DNA of 64,000 nt, taken from positions 1 through 64,000 of the forward strand of contig CAMYNW010000029.1 in the NCBI GenBank assembly GCA_947259885.1, read 5' to 3'. The translations under genes and the position numbers were made by a program. Every line of letters begins with the position of its first letter. The first letter of the stretch is position 1. Below are positions 20,771 through 31,877 of this stretch, one piece after another. The DNA comes from an uncultured Gammaproteobacteria bacterium. GTDB taxonomy: Bacteria > Pseudomonadota > Gammaproteobacteria > Arenicellales > Poriferihabitantaceae. Below the pieces are notes generated by a model, which searched no databases, was not told the origin of the DNA, and worked only from the letters and a program-made list of their open reading frames with translations.

Positions 20771-21043
20771 TCAGCTCTGCCCAGCTTTCCACTGATCCGG
20801 CATCACGATCCCATCTCCAAAGAAATAGGCATCCATCTGTTCGCCCAGATACTTTTTGTGATCCGGCTCCAACGGATTCAACTTGTATTCATTGATTAGA
20901 ATAGTTTGTTGTCTAAGCCATTCTTGCCAGGCTTCTTTAGATACATTGTCGAATATCTTTTTGCCGAGCTCGCCAGGCCACGGCGGAAATTCCAGACCTT
21001 CGGCCTGGGTACCTAGCTTGACGCATTCGATCATTCTGGTCAT
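20771..21043 (-). CDS. yggX: Fe(II)-trafficking/oxidative damage protection protein YggX
   Basis: A 90-residue protein. The ATG at 21043 gives the standard beginning [17 protein letters not shown] with the conserved Cys7, followed by [36 protein letters not shown] and [15 protein letters not shown]. YggX binds iron in the cytoplasm and protects Fe-S proteins from oxidation. It starts 13 bases after the mutY stop, the usual gammaproteobacterial pairing; MutY itself carries a 4Fe-4S cluster. Confidence 0.96.
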   Translation of the reverse strand: MTRMIECVKLGTQAEGLEFPPWPGELGKKIFDNVSKEAWQEWLRQQTILINEYKLNPLEPDHKKYLGEQMDAYFFGDGIVMPDQWKAGQS

Positions 21044-21056
21044 GGAGTATTTCTCA

Positions 21057-22142
21057 TCATAGTGACAAGGTTGCCAGCAGTTTGCTAATAACCGATGGCA
21101 ACCCAACAGTTTGCGGGTCAGATATGTTGTACCAAAGATACTGTTCTGCGTCCATGATTCGATCGTTGCTTATGCTGACGCTATATTTTCGAGGGGTTAT
21201 ATGCAGATCGAAATGGGTAAATCCATGTTGCACTACCGGCAAATCTATTGCGTTGTCGGATAACAATCCCAGCTGTTGTCCTAAGTATTGCTCTGTCTCA
21301 TAGGATTCGGGCATTTCGGGTAGTGACCAGAGTCCACCCCAGATACCGGAGGGCGGACGCTTCTGGAGCAGCACTCGACCCTCATCGTTTATTAGTACAA
21401 ACATGATTGTGGAGCGGAGAGGTTTAGGCTTCTTCGGTTTTGGGGTTGGGAAGCGGGATGGTTCACCCATGGCGAATGCCGCGCAGCCAGCTTGCAGCGG
21501 ACAGCGACGGCAGTCAGGATCCCGACGAGTACATAACATAGCACCCAGGTCCATGATGGCCTGAGTATAATTGTCTACTCGGGCGCTTGGTGTCATCCGA
21601 TCCGCTAAAAGCCACAATTGGGTTTCCACTTTTCGTATCCCGGGATACCCGGAAATTGCGAAGTAGCGAGTCAATACACGTTTTACATTGCCATCCAGTA
21701 TGGGGTGCCGCTGGTCGAAGCAAAAAGACAGAATAGCGCCCGCGGTGGAGCGCCCTATCCCAGGTAGAGCCATGGCCTGTTCTATAGTAGCGGGAAACTC
21801 TCCGTGGTGCTGCTGGATGATCTGGCGTGCGGCTTTGTGCAGGTTTCGTGCTCGAGCATAGTAGCCAAGACCTGACCAATAGTGCATCACCTCGTCAGCT
21901 CCGCTGTCAGCAAGCGATGTGACGGTGGGAAATCTCTCTATGAATCTGCCAAAATACGGTATCACTGCATTAACCTGGGTTTGTTGCAGCATAATCTCCG
22001 ACACCCAGACCCGATAAGGATTCCGATCGATCTGCCACGGCAACGTTTTGCGGCCATGATGGTCAAACCAGCGGAGAAGCTGTTGTGCGAACTCACGGTC
22101 TGGATGTGGACTGGCCAAAGGGTTGGTTAGTGCTGCGTTCAT
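21057..22142 (-). CDS. mutY: A/G-specific adenine glycosylase
   Basis: A 361-residue DNA repair enzyme that removes adenine opposite 8-oxoguanine. From the ATG at 22142 the order is: [20 protein letters not shown] with the catalytic Glu, [11 protein letters not shown], helix-hairpin-helix [15 protein letters not shown] with the following catalytic Asp in [12 protein letters not shown], the 4Fe-4S ligands [17 protein letters not shown], and a C-terminal NUDIX-like domain ([20 protein letters not shown]) that recognises 8-oxoG. A longer frame to 22241 lacks family content. yggX follows closely. Confidence 0.96.
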   Translation of the reverse strand: MNAALTNPLASPHPDREFAQQLLRWFDHHGRKTLPWQIDRNPYRVWVSEIMLQQTQVNAVIPYFGRFIERFPTVTSLADSGADEVMHYWSGLGYYARARNLHKAARQIIQQHHGEFPATIEQAMALPGIGRSTAGAILSFCFDQRHPILDGNVKRVLTRYFAISGYPGIRKVETQLWLLADRMTPSARVDNYTQAIMDLGAMLCTRRDPDCRRCPLQAGCAAFAMGEPSRFPTPKPKKPKPLRSTIMFVLINDEGRVLLQKRPPSGIWGGLWSLPEMPESYETEQYLGQQLGLLSDNAIDLPVVQHGFTHFDLHITPRKYSVSISNDRIMDAEQYLWYNISDPQTVGLPSVISKLLATLSL

Positions 22143-22271
22143 GGTGCTGAAGTCTATCGCATCCAGGAACCTACGTTCATGATGCCATCGAGCTTGGATG
22201 GGGTCGTCAAAGTGTTTCACCCACGGCATAATCAATAGCAATCAAAAATGCTGCAGGTATTCAGGGTTAAT

Positions 22272-24140
22272 ATGATGAAAAAGAGATATTCTTGCCACTG
22301 GTTTAGCCGGAGCTGGCGCGGATTACGGTGCATGGTTATGGCAACCGTCATGGGTATTGGATCTATACTCGTGGGATCCGTGCTGGCTGATGAAGGAGTG
22401 ACAAAGAAATGGGCGATTTCTGAGTTTGGAGAACCTTTGTATGCAGAGGGGATTGATCACTTTCCCTATGCGAATCCTGATGCCCCTAAAGGAGGAGAAA
22501 TCGTTCTCAGCGATTTTGGATCATTTGATACGCTTAACTTTTACGTGCAGAAAGGGGAGTGGCCCGGCAGTATAGGGATGGTCTATGACGACCTGATGAC
22601 GGGCTCTGGAGATGAAATAGACGGACTGTACGGCCTGATTGCAGAGAGTGTTGAGTACCCTGATGACAAGACCTGGGCAATCTTTAATCTGCGTGATGAA
22701 GCCGTTTATCATGATGGCAAACCTATAACCGCAGAGGATTTTGTACTTGCGCTCAATACAATTAAGGAACATGGCCGACCTTTCATCAAATCATTCTATG
22801 ATGATGTGGTCAGTGCGGAAGCATTATCTGACAAGAAGCTGAAGTTTAGTTTTGCCACCACCAATAGTATGAAGCCGATCACTATTGCTGCGGGCATGTC
22901 TCCACTGCCGGTGCATTATTGGAAAGACAAGGATGTGACGGCGTCAACTCTGAAGCCGCCACTTTCAAGCGGACCATATCGAATTAAGGAGCTGGACCAG
23001 GGCCGCTCAATTACTTATGAAAGGGTGGAAGACTATTGGGGCAAAGATCTTCCGATCAAGCGTGGGTTGAATAATATCGATGAGATTCGGTATGAGTACT
23101 ACAGAGATCTAACGGTCGAATTTGAGGCTTTCAAAGCGGGAGAAATTGACTTTCGATCTGAATCAAGCGCTAAGCGATGGGTCACGGAATACGATATCAA
23201 GGAAGTCGATACGGGTGATGTGGTGAAGGAGGAAATACCCAGCAAGCGGCCGCGCGGAATGGGGGGGTACTTTTTTAATTTGAAGAAATCCAAATTTCAG
23301 GATGTCAGAGTACGTGAAGCCATCATGACCCTGTATGACTTTGAAGCGATTCAAAGAACATTGTTGTACGGTCAGTACAAACGAATCAACAGTTACTTCC
23401 CAAACTCGGATTATGGCGCGGCTGGAGAGCCTGCAGATGCAGAAATTGCGATCCTGGAGCCGTTTAAGGGTCAGCTGCCGGAAGGCACTTTAACCAAAGC
23501 GTTCGTGCCCCCATCCACTGATGGTAGCGGGCGCGATCGCAAGAATAAACGAAAGGCACTGTCATTATTTAAACAGGCAGGCTGGGAATTGAAGAGTGGT
23601 AAATTGGTCTCCAATGAGACAGGTCAGCAACTTCAGCTGGAGCTGATGACCGCATTTCCTGAGTCTCAGCGGCTGGCTCTACCCTATGTCCAGATTTTGA
23701 AAAAAACAGGTATTGACGCCACAATCCGACTGGTCGATACATCACAGTGGCGGGTCCGGATCCATGATTCGGATTTTGATATGTGGGTGGGGGGACTTAA
23801 CTTTTTTCCACCACCGGGAACTGAACTGCGCAGCTTTTTCGGCTCTGAATCCGCGGACATCCGAGGTGGAAATTCAGGGGGAATCAAAAACCCGGTGGTG
23901 GATGAGCTGATTGAACAGATCGTTGTGGCACACGATTTGGAGACACTGCAAACCACCACCCGCGCTCTGGATCGGGTGTTACTTTGGAATCACTACGCGG
24001 TGCCTTCATATTTTAATGATGAGGCATGGATTGCGTACTGGAACCGATTCGGGTTTCCTGAGCGAAAGCCAGTATATAGTGTTGGATTTCCAACCGCTTG
24101 GTGGATAGATAGTGAAAAAGACCGTAACCTGAGACGTTGA
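22272..24140 (+). CDS. yejA: Peptide ABC transporter substrate-binding protein, YejA-like
   Basis: A 622-residue periplasmic solute-binding protein of family 5. The N-terminus carries a long positively charged lead and a signal peptide ending LVGSVLADEG. YADEG-like opening WAISEFGEPLYAEGIDHFPY, ANPDAPKGGEIVLSDFGSFD and HDGKPITAEDFVLALNTIKE are typical of the YejA branch, which binds oligopeptides and microcin C. The start at 22272 is chosen over 22248 since AGGG lies just before it. It opens the operon with two permeases and a double ATPase downstream, and is divergent from mutY. Confidence 0.9.
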   Translation: MMKKRYSCHWFSRSWRGLRCMVMATVMGIGSILVGSVLADEGVTKKWAISEFGEPLYAEGIDHFPYANPDAPKGGEIVLSDFGSFDTLNFYVQKGEWPGSIGMVYDDLMTGSGDEIDGLYGLIAESVEYPDDKTWAIFNLRDEAVYHDGKPITAEDFVLALNTIKEHGRPFIKSFYDDVVSAEALSDKKLKFSFATTNSMKPITIAAGMSPLPVHYWKDKDVTASTLKPPLSSGPYRIKELDQGRSITYERVEDYWGKDLPIKRGLNNIDEIRYEYYRDLTVEFEAFKAGEIDFRSESSAKRWVTEYDIKEVDTGDVVKEEIPSKRPRGMGGYFFNLKKSKFQDVRVREAIMTLYDFEAIQRTLLYGQYKRINSYFPNSDYGAAGEPADAEIAILEPFKGQLPEGTLTKAFVPPSTDGSGRDRKNKRKALSLFKQAGWELKSGKLVSNETGQQLQLELMTAFPESQRLALPYVQILKKTGIDATIRLVDTSQWRVRIHDSDFDMWVGGLNFFPPPGTELRSFFGSESADIRGGNSGGIKNPVVDELIEQIVVAHDLETLQTTTRALDRVLLWNHYAVPSYFNDEAWIAYWNRFGFPERKPVYSVGFPTAWWIDSEKDRNLRR

Positions 24141-24183
24141 TTACAGACAACGATCTTCAATGCCACTGATTCTGCGCTAAGTC

Positions 24184-25296
24184 ATGCTGGCCTATATCAT
24201 CCGACGTCTGCTTCTGGTGATCCCGACGCTGTTCGGCATCATGATCATCAATTTTGCAATCATTCAGTTTGCCCCGGGTGGTCCCGTAGAACAGGCTATA
24301 GCGGAATGGCAGGGTCATGGTGTGGATGCCACCAGTCGCTTTTCAGGTACGGGATCCGACATACAGGGGGGTACAAGGGAGGTCGCGGCCGCTCAGGGGG
24401 GCGGTGGCGTCAGTAAGTATCGTGGCGCCCAGGGTCTGCGCCCAGAGATCATTGCCGAAATCGAGAAGCAGTTCGGCTTCGACAAACCTGCGCACGAACG
24501 TTTTCTAAAGATGATTTGGGACTATGCGCGATTCGATTTCGGAGAGAGTTATTTCAGCAATAAACGAGTGGTTGACCTGGTGGTTGAGAAGATGCCGGTG
24601 TCGATTTCTCTTGGATTGTGGACAACCTTGATCGTCTATCTGATCTCGATTCCCCTCGGTGTCCGCAAGGCGGTGCATGATGATTCTCGTTTTGATGCAT
24701 GGACCAGTGGAGTGATCGTCGCGGGATATGCAATCCCAAGTTTTTTGTTCGCAATTTTATTGATTGTGATGTTTTCTGGAGGCCGATATTTCGATGTCTT
24801 TCCACTTCGTGGATTGACCTCCGATGATTGGGAGCTTTTACCCTGGTGGAAGCAGATACTGGACTATTTCTGGCATATCACATTGCCTGTGCTATCTCTG
24901 GTAATAGGTGGCTTTGCCGGCTTGACAATGTTGACGAAGAATTCCTTTCTGGATCAGATCAAGTTGCAGTATGTCCAAACCGCGCGTGCCAAAGGGCTGT
25001 CGGAGAACCAGGTTCTTTACGGACATGTTTTTCGTAACGCGATGCTGATTGTAATTGCCGGATTTCCCGCGATGTTTATCGGTATTCTGTTTACTGGAGC
25101 TTTGTTAATCGAGGTCATTTTTTCTCTCGATGGTCTCGGACTACTTGGATACGAAGCGGCGATTAATCGCGATTACCCCGTGATGTTTGCGATTCTGTTT
25201 TTCTTTACCTTGGTGGGAATGTTGATGCAGATAGTGCGGGATGTGATGTACACCATCATAGACCCACGTATCGACTTCGAGTCCAGGCAGTCGTAA
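24184..25296 (+). CDS. yejB: ABC transporter permease, YejB-like
   Basis: A 370-residue inner-membrane permease of the DppB/OppB type. It starts [20 protein letters not shown] and shows six membrane spans; the EAA loop for ATPase contact is around [24 protein letters not shown]. The insert with a Gly-rich stretch (residues about 55-85) before [21 protein letters not shown] is characteristic of YejB. Its stop overlaps the start codon of the next permease (TAATG). Confidence 0.93.
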   Translation: MLAYIIRRLLLVIPTLFGIMIINFAIIQFAPGGPVEQAIAEWQGHGVDATSRFSGTGSDIQGGTREVAAAQGGGGVSKYRGAQGLRPEIIAEIEKQFGFDKPAHERFLKMIWDYARFDFGESYFSNKRVVDLVVEKMPVSISLGLWTTLIVYLISIPLGVRKAVHDDSRFDAWTSGVIVAGYAIPSFLFAILLIVMFSGGRYFDVFPLRGLTSDDWELLPWWKQILDYFWHITLPVLSLVIGGFAGLTMLTKNSFLDQIKLQYVQTARAKGLSENQVLYGHVFRNAMLIVIAGFPAMFIGILFTGALLIEVIFSLDGLGLLGYEAAINRDYPVMFAILFFFTLVGMLMQIVRDVMYTIIDPRIDFESRQS

Positions 25297-26360
25297 TGGC
25301 CCAAGTGTACCAGTCCGAAAAGCGACTTTTCGGTATCAGATTGACTCCCCTGAGCCGGAGAAGGGTGCAGAATTTTCGTGCTAACCGTCGTGGATACTGG
25401 TCGCTGTGGATTTTCCTGATCGTGTTTACCATCACACTGTTTGCTGAGATCTTCGCTAATGACAAACCTGTGCTGGTACGCTACGACGGTTCGTTTTACG
25501 CACCAATTTTCTTTAGATATGAAGAGACGGTGTTTGGTGGTGAATTTGAATTGGAGGCGGATTATCGCGATCCCTATATTACGGAGCTAATCGAACAGAA
25601 TGGCTGGATACTGTGGCCTCTAATTCCATATGCCTTCAACACCATTGATTACGAGCTAGACGTTCCAGCGCCGTCACCGCCGTCGAAAAGACATTGGCTG
25701 GGCACGGACGACCAGGCCAGGGACGTATTGGCACGGATCATTTATGGTTTTCGTATCTCGATCCTGTTTGGGCTGGTTCTGACCCTGTTGAGTTCGGTGG
25801 TAGGTATTGCTGCCGGCGCAGTGCAAGGTTACTTTGGCGGATTGACCGATTTGTTGATGCAGCGTTTCATCGAAATTTGGGAGGGCCTGCCGGTACTTTA
25901 TCTGCTGATTATTATGGCGGCGGTGATTCAACCCAGTTTTTTCAGCTTGTTGGGGCTGATGCTGCTGTTTTCCTGGACTGGACTGGTGGCCGTGGTCAGA
26001 GCGGAATTCTTGCGCGCACGAAATTTTGAATATATTCGTGCCGCACGCGCTCTGGGTGTCAGTGATTCGGTAATTATGTATCGACATATTTTGCCAAATG
26101 CGATGGTGGCGACACTGACATTTATGCCATTTATTCTAAGCGGCTCGGTAACTACTCTGACTGGTCTCGATTTCCTTGGCTTTGGCCTGCCCGTGGGTTC
26201 GCCGTCTTTAGGGGAGCTGTTAAATCAAGGTAAAAACAATCTTCAGGCACCCTGGCTGGGTATTTCCGGCTTCGTTGTGATCGGCTTTATGCTGTCATTA
26301 CTGGTATTTATCGGTGAGGCAGTAAGGGACGCGTTTGATCCGAGGAAGCTTTTTAAATGA
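25296..26360 (+). CDS. yejE: ABC transporter permease, YejE-like
   Basis: A 354-residue permease of the DppC type. The cytoplasmic lead (SRRRVQNFRANRRGYWSLWI) enters the first span; a periplasmic part of about 100 residues (YDGSFYAPIFFRYEETVFGG) is typical of YejE. The EAA loop is YIRAARALGVSDSVIMYRHI, and the last spans read LDFLGFGLPVGSPSLGELLNQG. It overlaps yejB at its start and the ATPase gene by four bases at its end, so the three are tightly coupled. Confidence 0.94.
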   Translation: MAQVYQSEKRLFGIRLTPLSRRRVQNFRANRRGYWSLWIFLIVFTITLFAEIFANDKPVLVRYDGSFYAPIFFRYEETVFGGEFELEADYRDPYITELIEQNGWILWPLIPYAFNTIDYELDVPAPSPPSKRHWLGTDDQARDVLARIIYGFRISILFGLVLTLLSSVVGIAAGAVQGYFGGLTDLLMQRFIEIWEGLPVLYLLIIMAAVIQPSFFSLLGLMLLFSWTGLVAVVRAEFLRARNFEYIRAARALGVSDSVIMYRHILPNAMVATLTFMPFILSGSVTTLTGLDFLGFGLPVGSPSLGELLNQGKNNLQAPWLGISGFVVIGFMLSLLVFIGEAVRDAFDPRKLFK

Positions 26361-27973
26361 CAAGTCAGCCAGTTCTAACCGTTGAGGACCTGTCGGTAAG
26401 CTTCCGACAGCGAAGCAAAGGGCAGGAAGTCATTAGTAACGTGGTGAAGCAGGTTAGTTTTGATCTGTACGCCGGTGAGACCCTGGGATTAGTAGGAGAG
26501 TCCGGATCGGGTAAGTCTCTGACCGCTTTATCCATATTACAGCTTCTGCCCTATCCACAGGCATTTCATCCTAGTGGTTCAGTGCGGTATCAGGGAACAG
26601 AACTGGTTAACGCTGACCCGGAAACTCTGCAGCGTATCCGCGGTAATGATATCTCGATGATCTTTCAGGAGCCAATGACTGCACTCAATCCGCTACATGT
26701 GATTGAAAAACAGATCGCCGAGTCGCTTTCACTGCATCAGGGTATTACGGGTGATGCTGCTCAAAGCAAGATCATTGAACTACTGGACCAGGTTGGTATT
26801 CACGATCCAGAAACCCGTCTCGGGGCTTATCCTCATCAGCTCTCCGGAGGCCAAAGACAGCGAGTAATGATTGCAATGGCTTTAGCCAACCAGCCGGAAG
26901 TTTTGCTAGCAGACGAACCTACTACTGCCCTCGATGTCACGGTGCAGGCAAGAATTCTGGCCTTGTTGAAGCAGCTGCAGGTGACGAACAATCTAGGAAT
27001 TCTGCTCATCACTCATGATCTAAACATGGTTCGAAAGGTAGCGGATCGGGTGTTGGTGATGCAGGACGGGCGCATGGTCGAACGAGGCACTACTTCTCAA
27101 ATATTTACTTCGCCAAAAGAGCCCTACACACGGGTTTTATTGTCGGCAGAACCGAATAAGCGAACTGCTCCAGATCCGAGTAGTGAAACTATTATTGAGG
27201 CCGAGCACCTGAAAGTTTGGTTCCCGATTAGGCGAGGGATTCTCAAGCGGACTGTAGGGTATGTAAAAGCGGTAAATGATGCTTCCCTTGCGCTGAAACC
27301 CGGGCATACACTGGGAATTGTCGGCGAGTCGGGATCAGGCAAAACAACCTTGGCGCTGGCGCTACTAAGACTGGTTAAGTCTGAGGGGAAGGTCACATTT
27401 CTTGGTCGTGATATGAATCAGTTTGCAGGGGAAGAACTCAAAGCCATGCGGCGTGAATTGCAAATGGTGTTCCAGGACCCCTATGGTTCATTGTCTCCGC
27501 GCATGTCGATTACAGATATCGTCAGTGAAGGATTGGACGCCCACGGATTAATGCCGGATCCAAGGGAGCGTGATCAACGAGTGGTGGAGATCTTAAAAGA
27601 GGTAGAGATAGATCCGGAAGTACGATTTCGTTATCCCCATGAGTTCAGCGGTGGTCAGCGCCAGCGGATCGCAATTGCTAGGGCACTGATTCTTGAGCCC
27701 AAGGTGCTTTTTCTCGATGAGCCTACTTCTGCGCTGGATCGCACCGTGCAGGTTCAAGTTCTTGAGTTATTGAACCGCCTTCAAAGATTACACAATCTTT
27801 CATATGTTTTTATCTCTCATGATCTAAGCGTGATTCGTGCCTTAGCTGATGAATTGATGGTGATGAAATCGGGCGATGTGGTAGAGCAGGGAGATGCGGA
27901 GAAAATCTTTGCAGATCCGCAAAACGATTATACCCGCACACTGTTAGACGCGGCCTTCAACCTGGCTGCATAA
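26357..27973 (+). CDS. yejF: Double ABC transporter ATPase, YejF-like
   Basis: A 538-residue protein with two nucleotide-binding domains that powers peptide import. Domain 1 (about 1-265) has GLVGESGSGKSLTAL, the Q loop QEPMTALNPLH, signature LSGGQRQRVMIAMAL and Walker B VLLADEPTTALD. Domain 2 (about 280-530) has GIVGESGSGKTTLALA, QDPYGSLSPRM, FSGGQRQRIAIARAL and VLFLDEPTSALD. The fused form with two complete sites is the YejF arrangement. Both active sites look intact. Confidence 0.95.
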   Translation: MTSQPVLTVEDLSVSFRQRSKGQEVISNVVKQVSFDLYAGETLGLVGESGSGKSLTALSILQLLPYPQAFHPSGSVRYQGTELVNADPETLQRIRGNDISMIFQEPMTALNPLHVIEKQIAESLSLHQGITGDAAQSKIIELLDQVGIHDPETRLGAYPHQLSGGQRQRVMIAMALANQPEVLLADEPTTALDVTVQARILALLKQLQVTNNLGILLITHDLNMVRKVADRVLVMQDGRMVERGTTSQIFTSPKEPYTRVLLSAEPNKRTAPDPSSETIIEAEHLKVWFPIRRGILKRTVGYVKAVNDASLALKPGHTLGIVGESGSGKTTLALALLRLVKSEGKVTFLGRDMNQFAGEELKAMRRELQMVFQDPYGSLSPRMSITDIVSEGLDAHGLMPDPRERDQRVVEILKEVEIDPEVRFRYPHEFSGGQRQRIAIARALILEPKVLFLDEPTSALDRTVQVQVLELLNRLQRLHNLSYVFISHDLSVIRALADELMVMKSGDVVEQGDAEKIFADPQNDYTRTLLDAAFNLAA

Positions 27974-27980
27974 TTACTGT

Positions 27981-28373
27981 ATGGGTAGCCCGCTCCTCGC
28001 ATTATCAAATCAGGAATGGGAAGATCTGTGTGATGGCTGCGGCCGTTGCTGTTTGGTGAAGCTCGAGGACGAAGACAGTGGCGAGCTTCACTATACAAAT
28101 GTAGCGTGCAGGTTTCTCAATCAAAATACCTGTCGCTGCATGGACTATGAGCATCGTACAGAAATAAATCCCCGTTGTATGGTGCTTGATCCGGACAACC
28201 TGGACGCGCTTAGTCTAATGCCTTTCACATGTGCTTACCGACTGTTGCATGAGGGGCGAGAGTTAGAACGGAATCCGAGAGAATTGCGGGTTACGGGTAG
28301 GGTGGTTTCTGAAGAATACATTCACGATGACCAGTTGCCGGAGCACCTGGTAGACTGGATAATGACGGACTAA
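27981..28373 (+). CDS. YcgN-family cysteine cluster protein
   Basis: A 130-residue protein of the UPF0260/YcgN family. It has the cysteine pattern WEDLCDGCGRCCLVKLED, ACRFLNQNTCRCMDYEHRTEINPRCMVL and LMPFTCAYRLL; these probably bind zinc or an Fe-S cluster. Function is not established. It begins eight bases after the yejF-like stop codon and most likely rides on the same transcript, though YcgN proteins are not known to take part in transport. Confidence 0.93.
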   Translation: MGSPLLALSNQEWEDLCDGCGRCCLVKLEDEDSGELHYTNVACRFLNQNTCRCMDYEHRTEINPRCMVLDPDNLDALSLMPFTCAYRLLHEGRELERNPRELRVTGRVVSEEYIHDDQLPEHLVDWIMTD

Positions 28374-28478
28374 TTTTAAACCGTGGAGGTTATACGATTA
28401 CTGCACACCTATCCAAATTCGACCAGTTAGTCTAGATTCACCACGTATAAGCCGCTTATTAGTGTTTCAATGCAATCT

Positions 28479-31400
28479 CTAGTGTCGGTGTGCGATGTAA
28501 TCGTGGTTGGCAAAGAGCGAGGAGGAGTCGCCTTGTTCAACAATTTGTTGATAGCCATGTACAGTCTCGGGGTCGATCTCAAAATAGGCATGGGATTTTA
28601 AAGCACGCCCCAGTATCAAGCGTGAATCCTGTCGTGCCGCTGTATCCAAAGATTCAATGTACCATCGTCTGGAATCAGCCACTGGCGCCAGGTTTCCCTT
28701 GATGGCGGCTTCTGACTTAATACAGAGAGTGACAGGCCGCACCCAGTTTTCCCCGCTCCTATCGATGTCCTGCAAGATAGCATTGGCTGTTTCGAAAGCT
28801 TCCTCATAACGATCGACCATCAGTAGTGCCTCTGCGAGTACGCCCTGAAAGTATGGGAGAAAAAGCAGGCCATATTTTTGTTCATAAAGAATCAGGTTGT
28901 CTTTAATGATGTCAATCTGTCGCTCGTTACCCTCTCTGACAAAATCGGCAAAGGCAAGAAATATTCTATGGGTTGCGAGAACCCCTTCGAATCCGTATTG
29001 CTCGCTGATATCAATTGCTTCAAGGCAATATAGGCGTAATTGCTCCACATTGCGAGATATCTGCTCGTACATAGAAGCTAGTTTGAGGGTCTCACCTATA
29101 GTGTAGGGGTGCCCAATTTCCCTGGCGACATTAATTGAACGTTTTATCGCTTCAACGGATTGAGGGATATTGCCGCGTAAGAGTTTAGTTACCGCGCCGA
29201 GTCCCTGAATCGTAACGAACGGATCCTGACCAAATCGGAGACCGACTTTTTTTTGCTCTACCTTGTCATACAGGGCTACCGATTGATCAATGAACCGATC
29301 GGCTTTGTCGAGCTTTCCATCGACGAGCCGCGACATTCCTTTTATCCCGCCTGCAGTGAGTTGCAGCATCGGATCACCAATTTTTTCACAAAGGGTGCCT
29401 AAGATTGTTGCAAGTCGTACTCCTTTTCCGTACTCGGCCTGGGATATCTGGCAGCGCCACAACCCATAAAGAGCGGTCCATTCCTCGCGATCGTCTCCTA
29501 CCTGCTCGGCAAGTTCTACAGCGCGCTCGTAAGTTCGCGTGACCTCGAATCCATAATATCCGGCCTTTGCGGTAAGAGACACTCCGAGGCTAATCAATAA
29601 CGCCAGTTCTACCCGCATTTGTGTTGTGCTCGGATCAAGAGCTTTTATCAATTCCAGCCCCTGGTGCAAGTGATCGATGGATTCGGCGAATGCAGACATT
29701 TCAATTGCAGATTCTCCTGCCTTGAGCCAAAGATCAATCGCGCGTGAAATCTGTTCGGTTTTACTGAAGTGATGTGCCAATAGCTCCGGATGTTTATCGG
29801 CCAGGTTAGGGTCTCTGGTTAAAAATAGCTCGGCAATCTGTTGGTGGTACTTCTGACGTGTTTTGATCAGCAGCGATTGATAAGCGGCCTCCTGAAACAT
29901 AACGTGTCTGAAAGTGAAGCGGTCTTCACCCGTTGCCGATTCCTGTACTAAAATATTTTCCTCTATTAACCTATCTATGCCGCTATCGGCATCGATGTGA
30001 TTCAGCCTCGCAATCTCATTGATGGCAGAGAAGGTAAAGCTCTCGCCAAATGTGGACGCCAGTTGAGCCAGTGATTTGGAGTCAGCTAATTGATCAAGTC
30101 TGGCATTTAGTGAATCTTGAAGAGTTTCCGGCACATCAAAGTCATGGGGAACCGCAGAGGTGCCGGCATCGGTAACTTTTTGCATATGGCTGATAGCGCT
30201 AAAACAGGATTCTTCTAGAAATAAAGGCACTCCGTCACTTTTGTGCACAAGATTCTGTTTAAGGCTCTCGGGCAGATAATGGTTCTCAAACACAGATTCA
30301 ACCAGGCGACGTGACTCCACCTGTGTCAAACCCTCAAGGGTGATTGCCGTCGGAGATCCAGGGTCTTCCCAAGGCGGAATAAAATGAGTGCGTGATGTGA
30401 AGATTCCAAATATTCTCTCCTCCGAGGTTTGCTTCATCAATTCGATCAGCAGCTCAAGAGTAGATGGATCGGCCCAGTGAAGATCTTCAGCGACAAGCAA
30501 TACCGGGCGATCCGTACTGACTTCCATAATGACGCGAACTAGAACATTAATTATTCGACGCCGTTTCTCTTCTGGACTCATATCAAGTTCTGCCAGTCCG
30601 TTCGGAGCTGGAATGCCTAAGAAATCGGTGAATAGAAGATGTTGTTCACGTGTGTCCATGTTCACGATCGACATAGCCCAAGTTGCGCTCGCCTGCCGAG
30701 TAACCAGGTCATCGCTCTCGCTGAGTCTCAGCCAACGTAGGCATTCATCGCTGACCGGGCGAAGGAAACTGTTCTGATAATAGGGAGAACAGTTGACTCG
30801 CATTCGGTGAATATCTGTTTGGGTGATAGATTTCTCGAATGTCCTGACCAACCGGGTTTTTCCAATACCGGGCTCGCCATTAATATGAATGAAGCGACTG
30901 AATCCATAGCGCGCGTTTTCAAAATCGCGATTAAGCGCCATTAGTTCTTTTTTCCGACTAATAAATGTGGAGGAATTCCGACTGAGTATATTTCCCGGAC
31001 GCTTTTGTAGTTTTCGTTCGGATAGAATCTGCCAGGCGCTAACCGGTTGACTGAATCCCTTAAGGTCAAAATGTCCCAGATCCTTGAATTTGAACGCCAG
31101 CCCAACAAGCCGTCTTGTCCGCAGTGCGGTAACGACGGTGTTTGGTACTGCGATACTCTGGAGTCGTGCGGCGAGGTTTGGAGCGGTACCAAAAATCAGT
31201 TCATCTTGATCACGTTTTTCTCCTGCTCGATCCCCGACAACAACTAAACCTGTTGCAATACCGATTCGAACCGCTAGCGGTATTTTCCCCTGCCACTCGG
31301 GTTTGAGATTATTTTTCTTGATTGACTCAACCATCTCAATACCCGCACGGACAGCTCGCTCAGGGCTAAACTCACTGGCGTGAGGGTGGCCAAATAAAAT

Positions 31401-31634
31401 CATGACACCGTCTCCAAGGTAGTTGGAGATATGACCTTGATAGGCTCCCGCAATTCGCGTACAGATCGACTGAAACTCACGAATCTCCTCGGATAAATCC
31501 TCTGGGTCCATGGCGCCCGCGCGTTCTGTATAGTTCGCGATATCGCAAAATAATACAGTCACCTGCTTACGCACGGCCTGAGAATGCTGAGAGGACTCCT
31601 TATCGGAGCCCGTCAACGTGGAAGAAGACTCCAT
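28479..31634 (-). CDS. Class III cyclase/AAA ATPase/TPR regulator
   Basis: A protein of 1051 residues. The ATG at 31634 has AAGGAG nine bases before it. Residues about 24-205 are a class III nucleotide cyclase domain: VTVLFCDIANYT with metal Asp31, NYLGDGVMILFG with Asp75, and GTAPNLAARLQ with the transition-state Asn and Arg. Next is an AAA/STAND-type ATPase (Walker A NGEPGIGKTRLVRTF, Walker B VLLVAEDLHWAD), then about 500 residues of TPR-like helices. Such proteins join cAMP-type signalling to an ATP-driven sensory scaffold. No membrane span is seen. The cyclase residues look active, so cAMP production is plausible. No partner gene is evident next to it. Confidence 0.9.
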   Translation of the reverse strand: MESSSTLTGSDKESSQHSQAVRKQVTVLFCDIANYTERAGAMDPEDLSEEIREFQSICTRIAGAYQGHISNYLGDGVMILFGHPHASEFSPERAVRAGIEMVESIKKNNLKPEWQGKIPLAVRIGIATGLVVVGDRAGEKRDQDELIFGTAPNLAARLQSIAVPNTVVTALRTRRLVGLAFKFKDLGHFDLKGFSQPVSAWQILSERKLQKRPGNILSRNSSTFISRKKELMALNRDFENARYGFSRFIHINGEPGIGKTRLVRTFEKSITQTDIHRMRVNCSPYYQNSFLRPVSDECLRWLRLSESDDLVTRQASATWAMSIVNMDTREQHLLFTDFLGIPAPNGLAELDMSPEEKRRRIINVLVRVIMEVSTDRPVLLVAEDLHWADPSTLELLIELMKQTSEERIFGIFTSRTHFIPPWEDPGSPTAITLEGLTQVESRRLVESVFENHYLPESLKQNLVHKSDGVPLFLEESCFSAISHMQKVTDAGTSAVPHDFDVPETLQDSLNARLDQLADSKSLAQLASTFGESFTFSAINEIARLNHIDADSGIDRLIEENILVQESATGEDRFTFRHVMFQEAAYQSLLIKTRQKYHQQIAELFLTRDPNLADKHPELLAHHFSKTEQISRAIDLWLKAGESAIEMSAFAESIDHLHQGLELIKALDPSTTQMRVELALLISLGVSLTAKAGYYGFEVTRTYERAVELAEQVGDDREEWTALYGLWRCQISQAEYGKGVRLATILGTLCEKIGDPMLQLTAGGIKGMSRLVDGKLDKADRFIDQSVALYDKVEQKKVGLRFGQDPFVTIQGLGAVTKLLRGNIPQSVEAIKRSINVAREIGHPYTIGETLKLASMYEQISRNVEQLRLYCLEAIDISEQYGFEGVLATHRIFLAFADFVREGNERQIDIIKDNLILYEQKYGLLFLPYFQGVLAEALLMVDRYEEAFETANAILQDIDRSGENWVRPVTLCIKSEAAIKGNLAPVADSRRWYIESLDTAARQDSRLILGRALKSHAYFEIDPETVHGYQQIVEQGDSSSLFANHDYIAHRH

Positions 31635-31877
31635 TAGAGAACGCTCCTTGGGCAATTCAGGGCCCCAGCGGCAATCCATGGGAATGAAAAGGACCTTCTA
31701 CCCACGCTAAAACAAACACGCCTTCTCATTAACTACACCTCACCTCGGTTGCTTGATTCGCTCCGTAATTTTTGTGATTACGATAGTTACCGGAGCTATT
31801 CAGTTTCTGTTTTTTCCTAAAGAATATAAACTTTGCCTTTTTATTGCAACCAAACTGCTTCAAACGCCAATAAACAA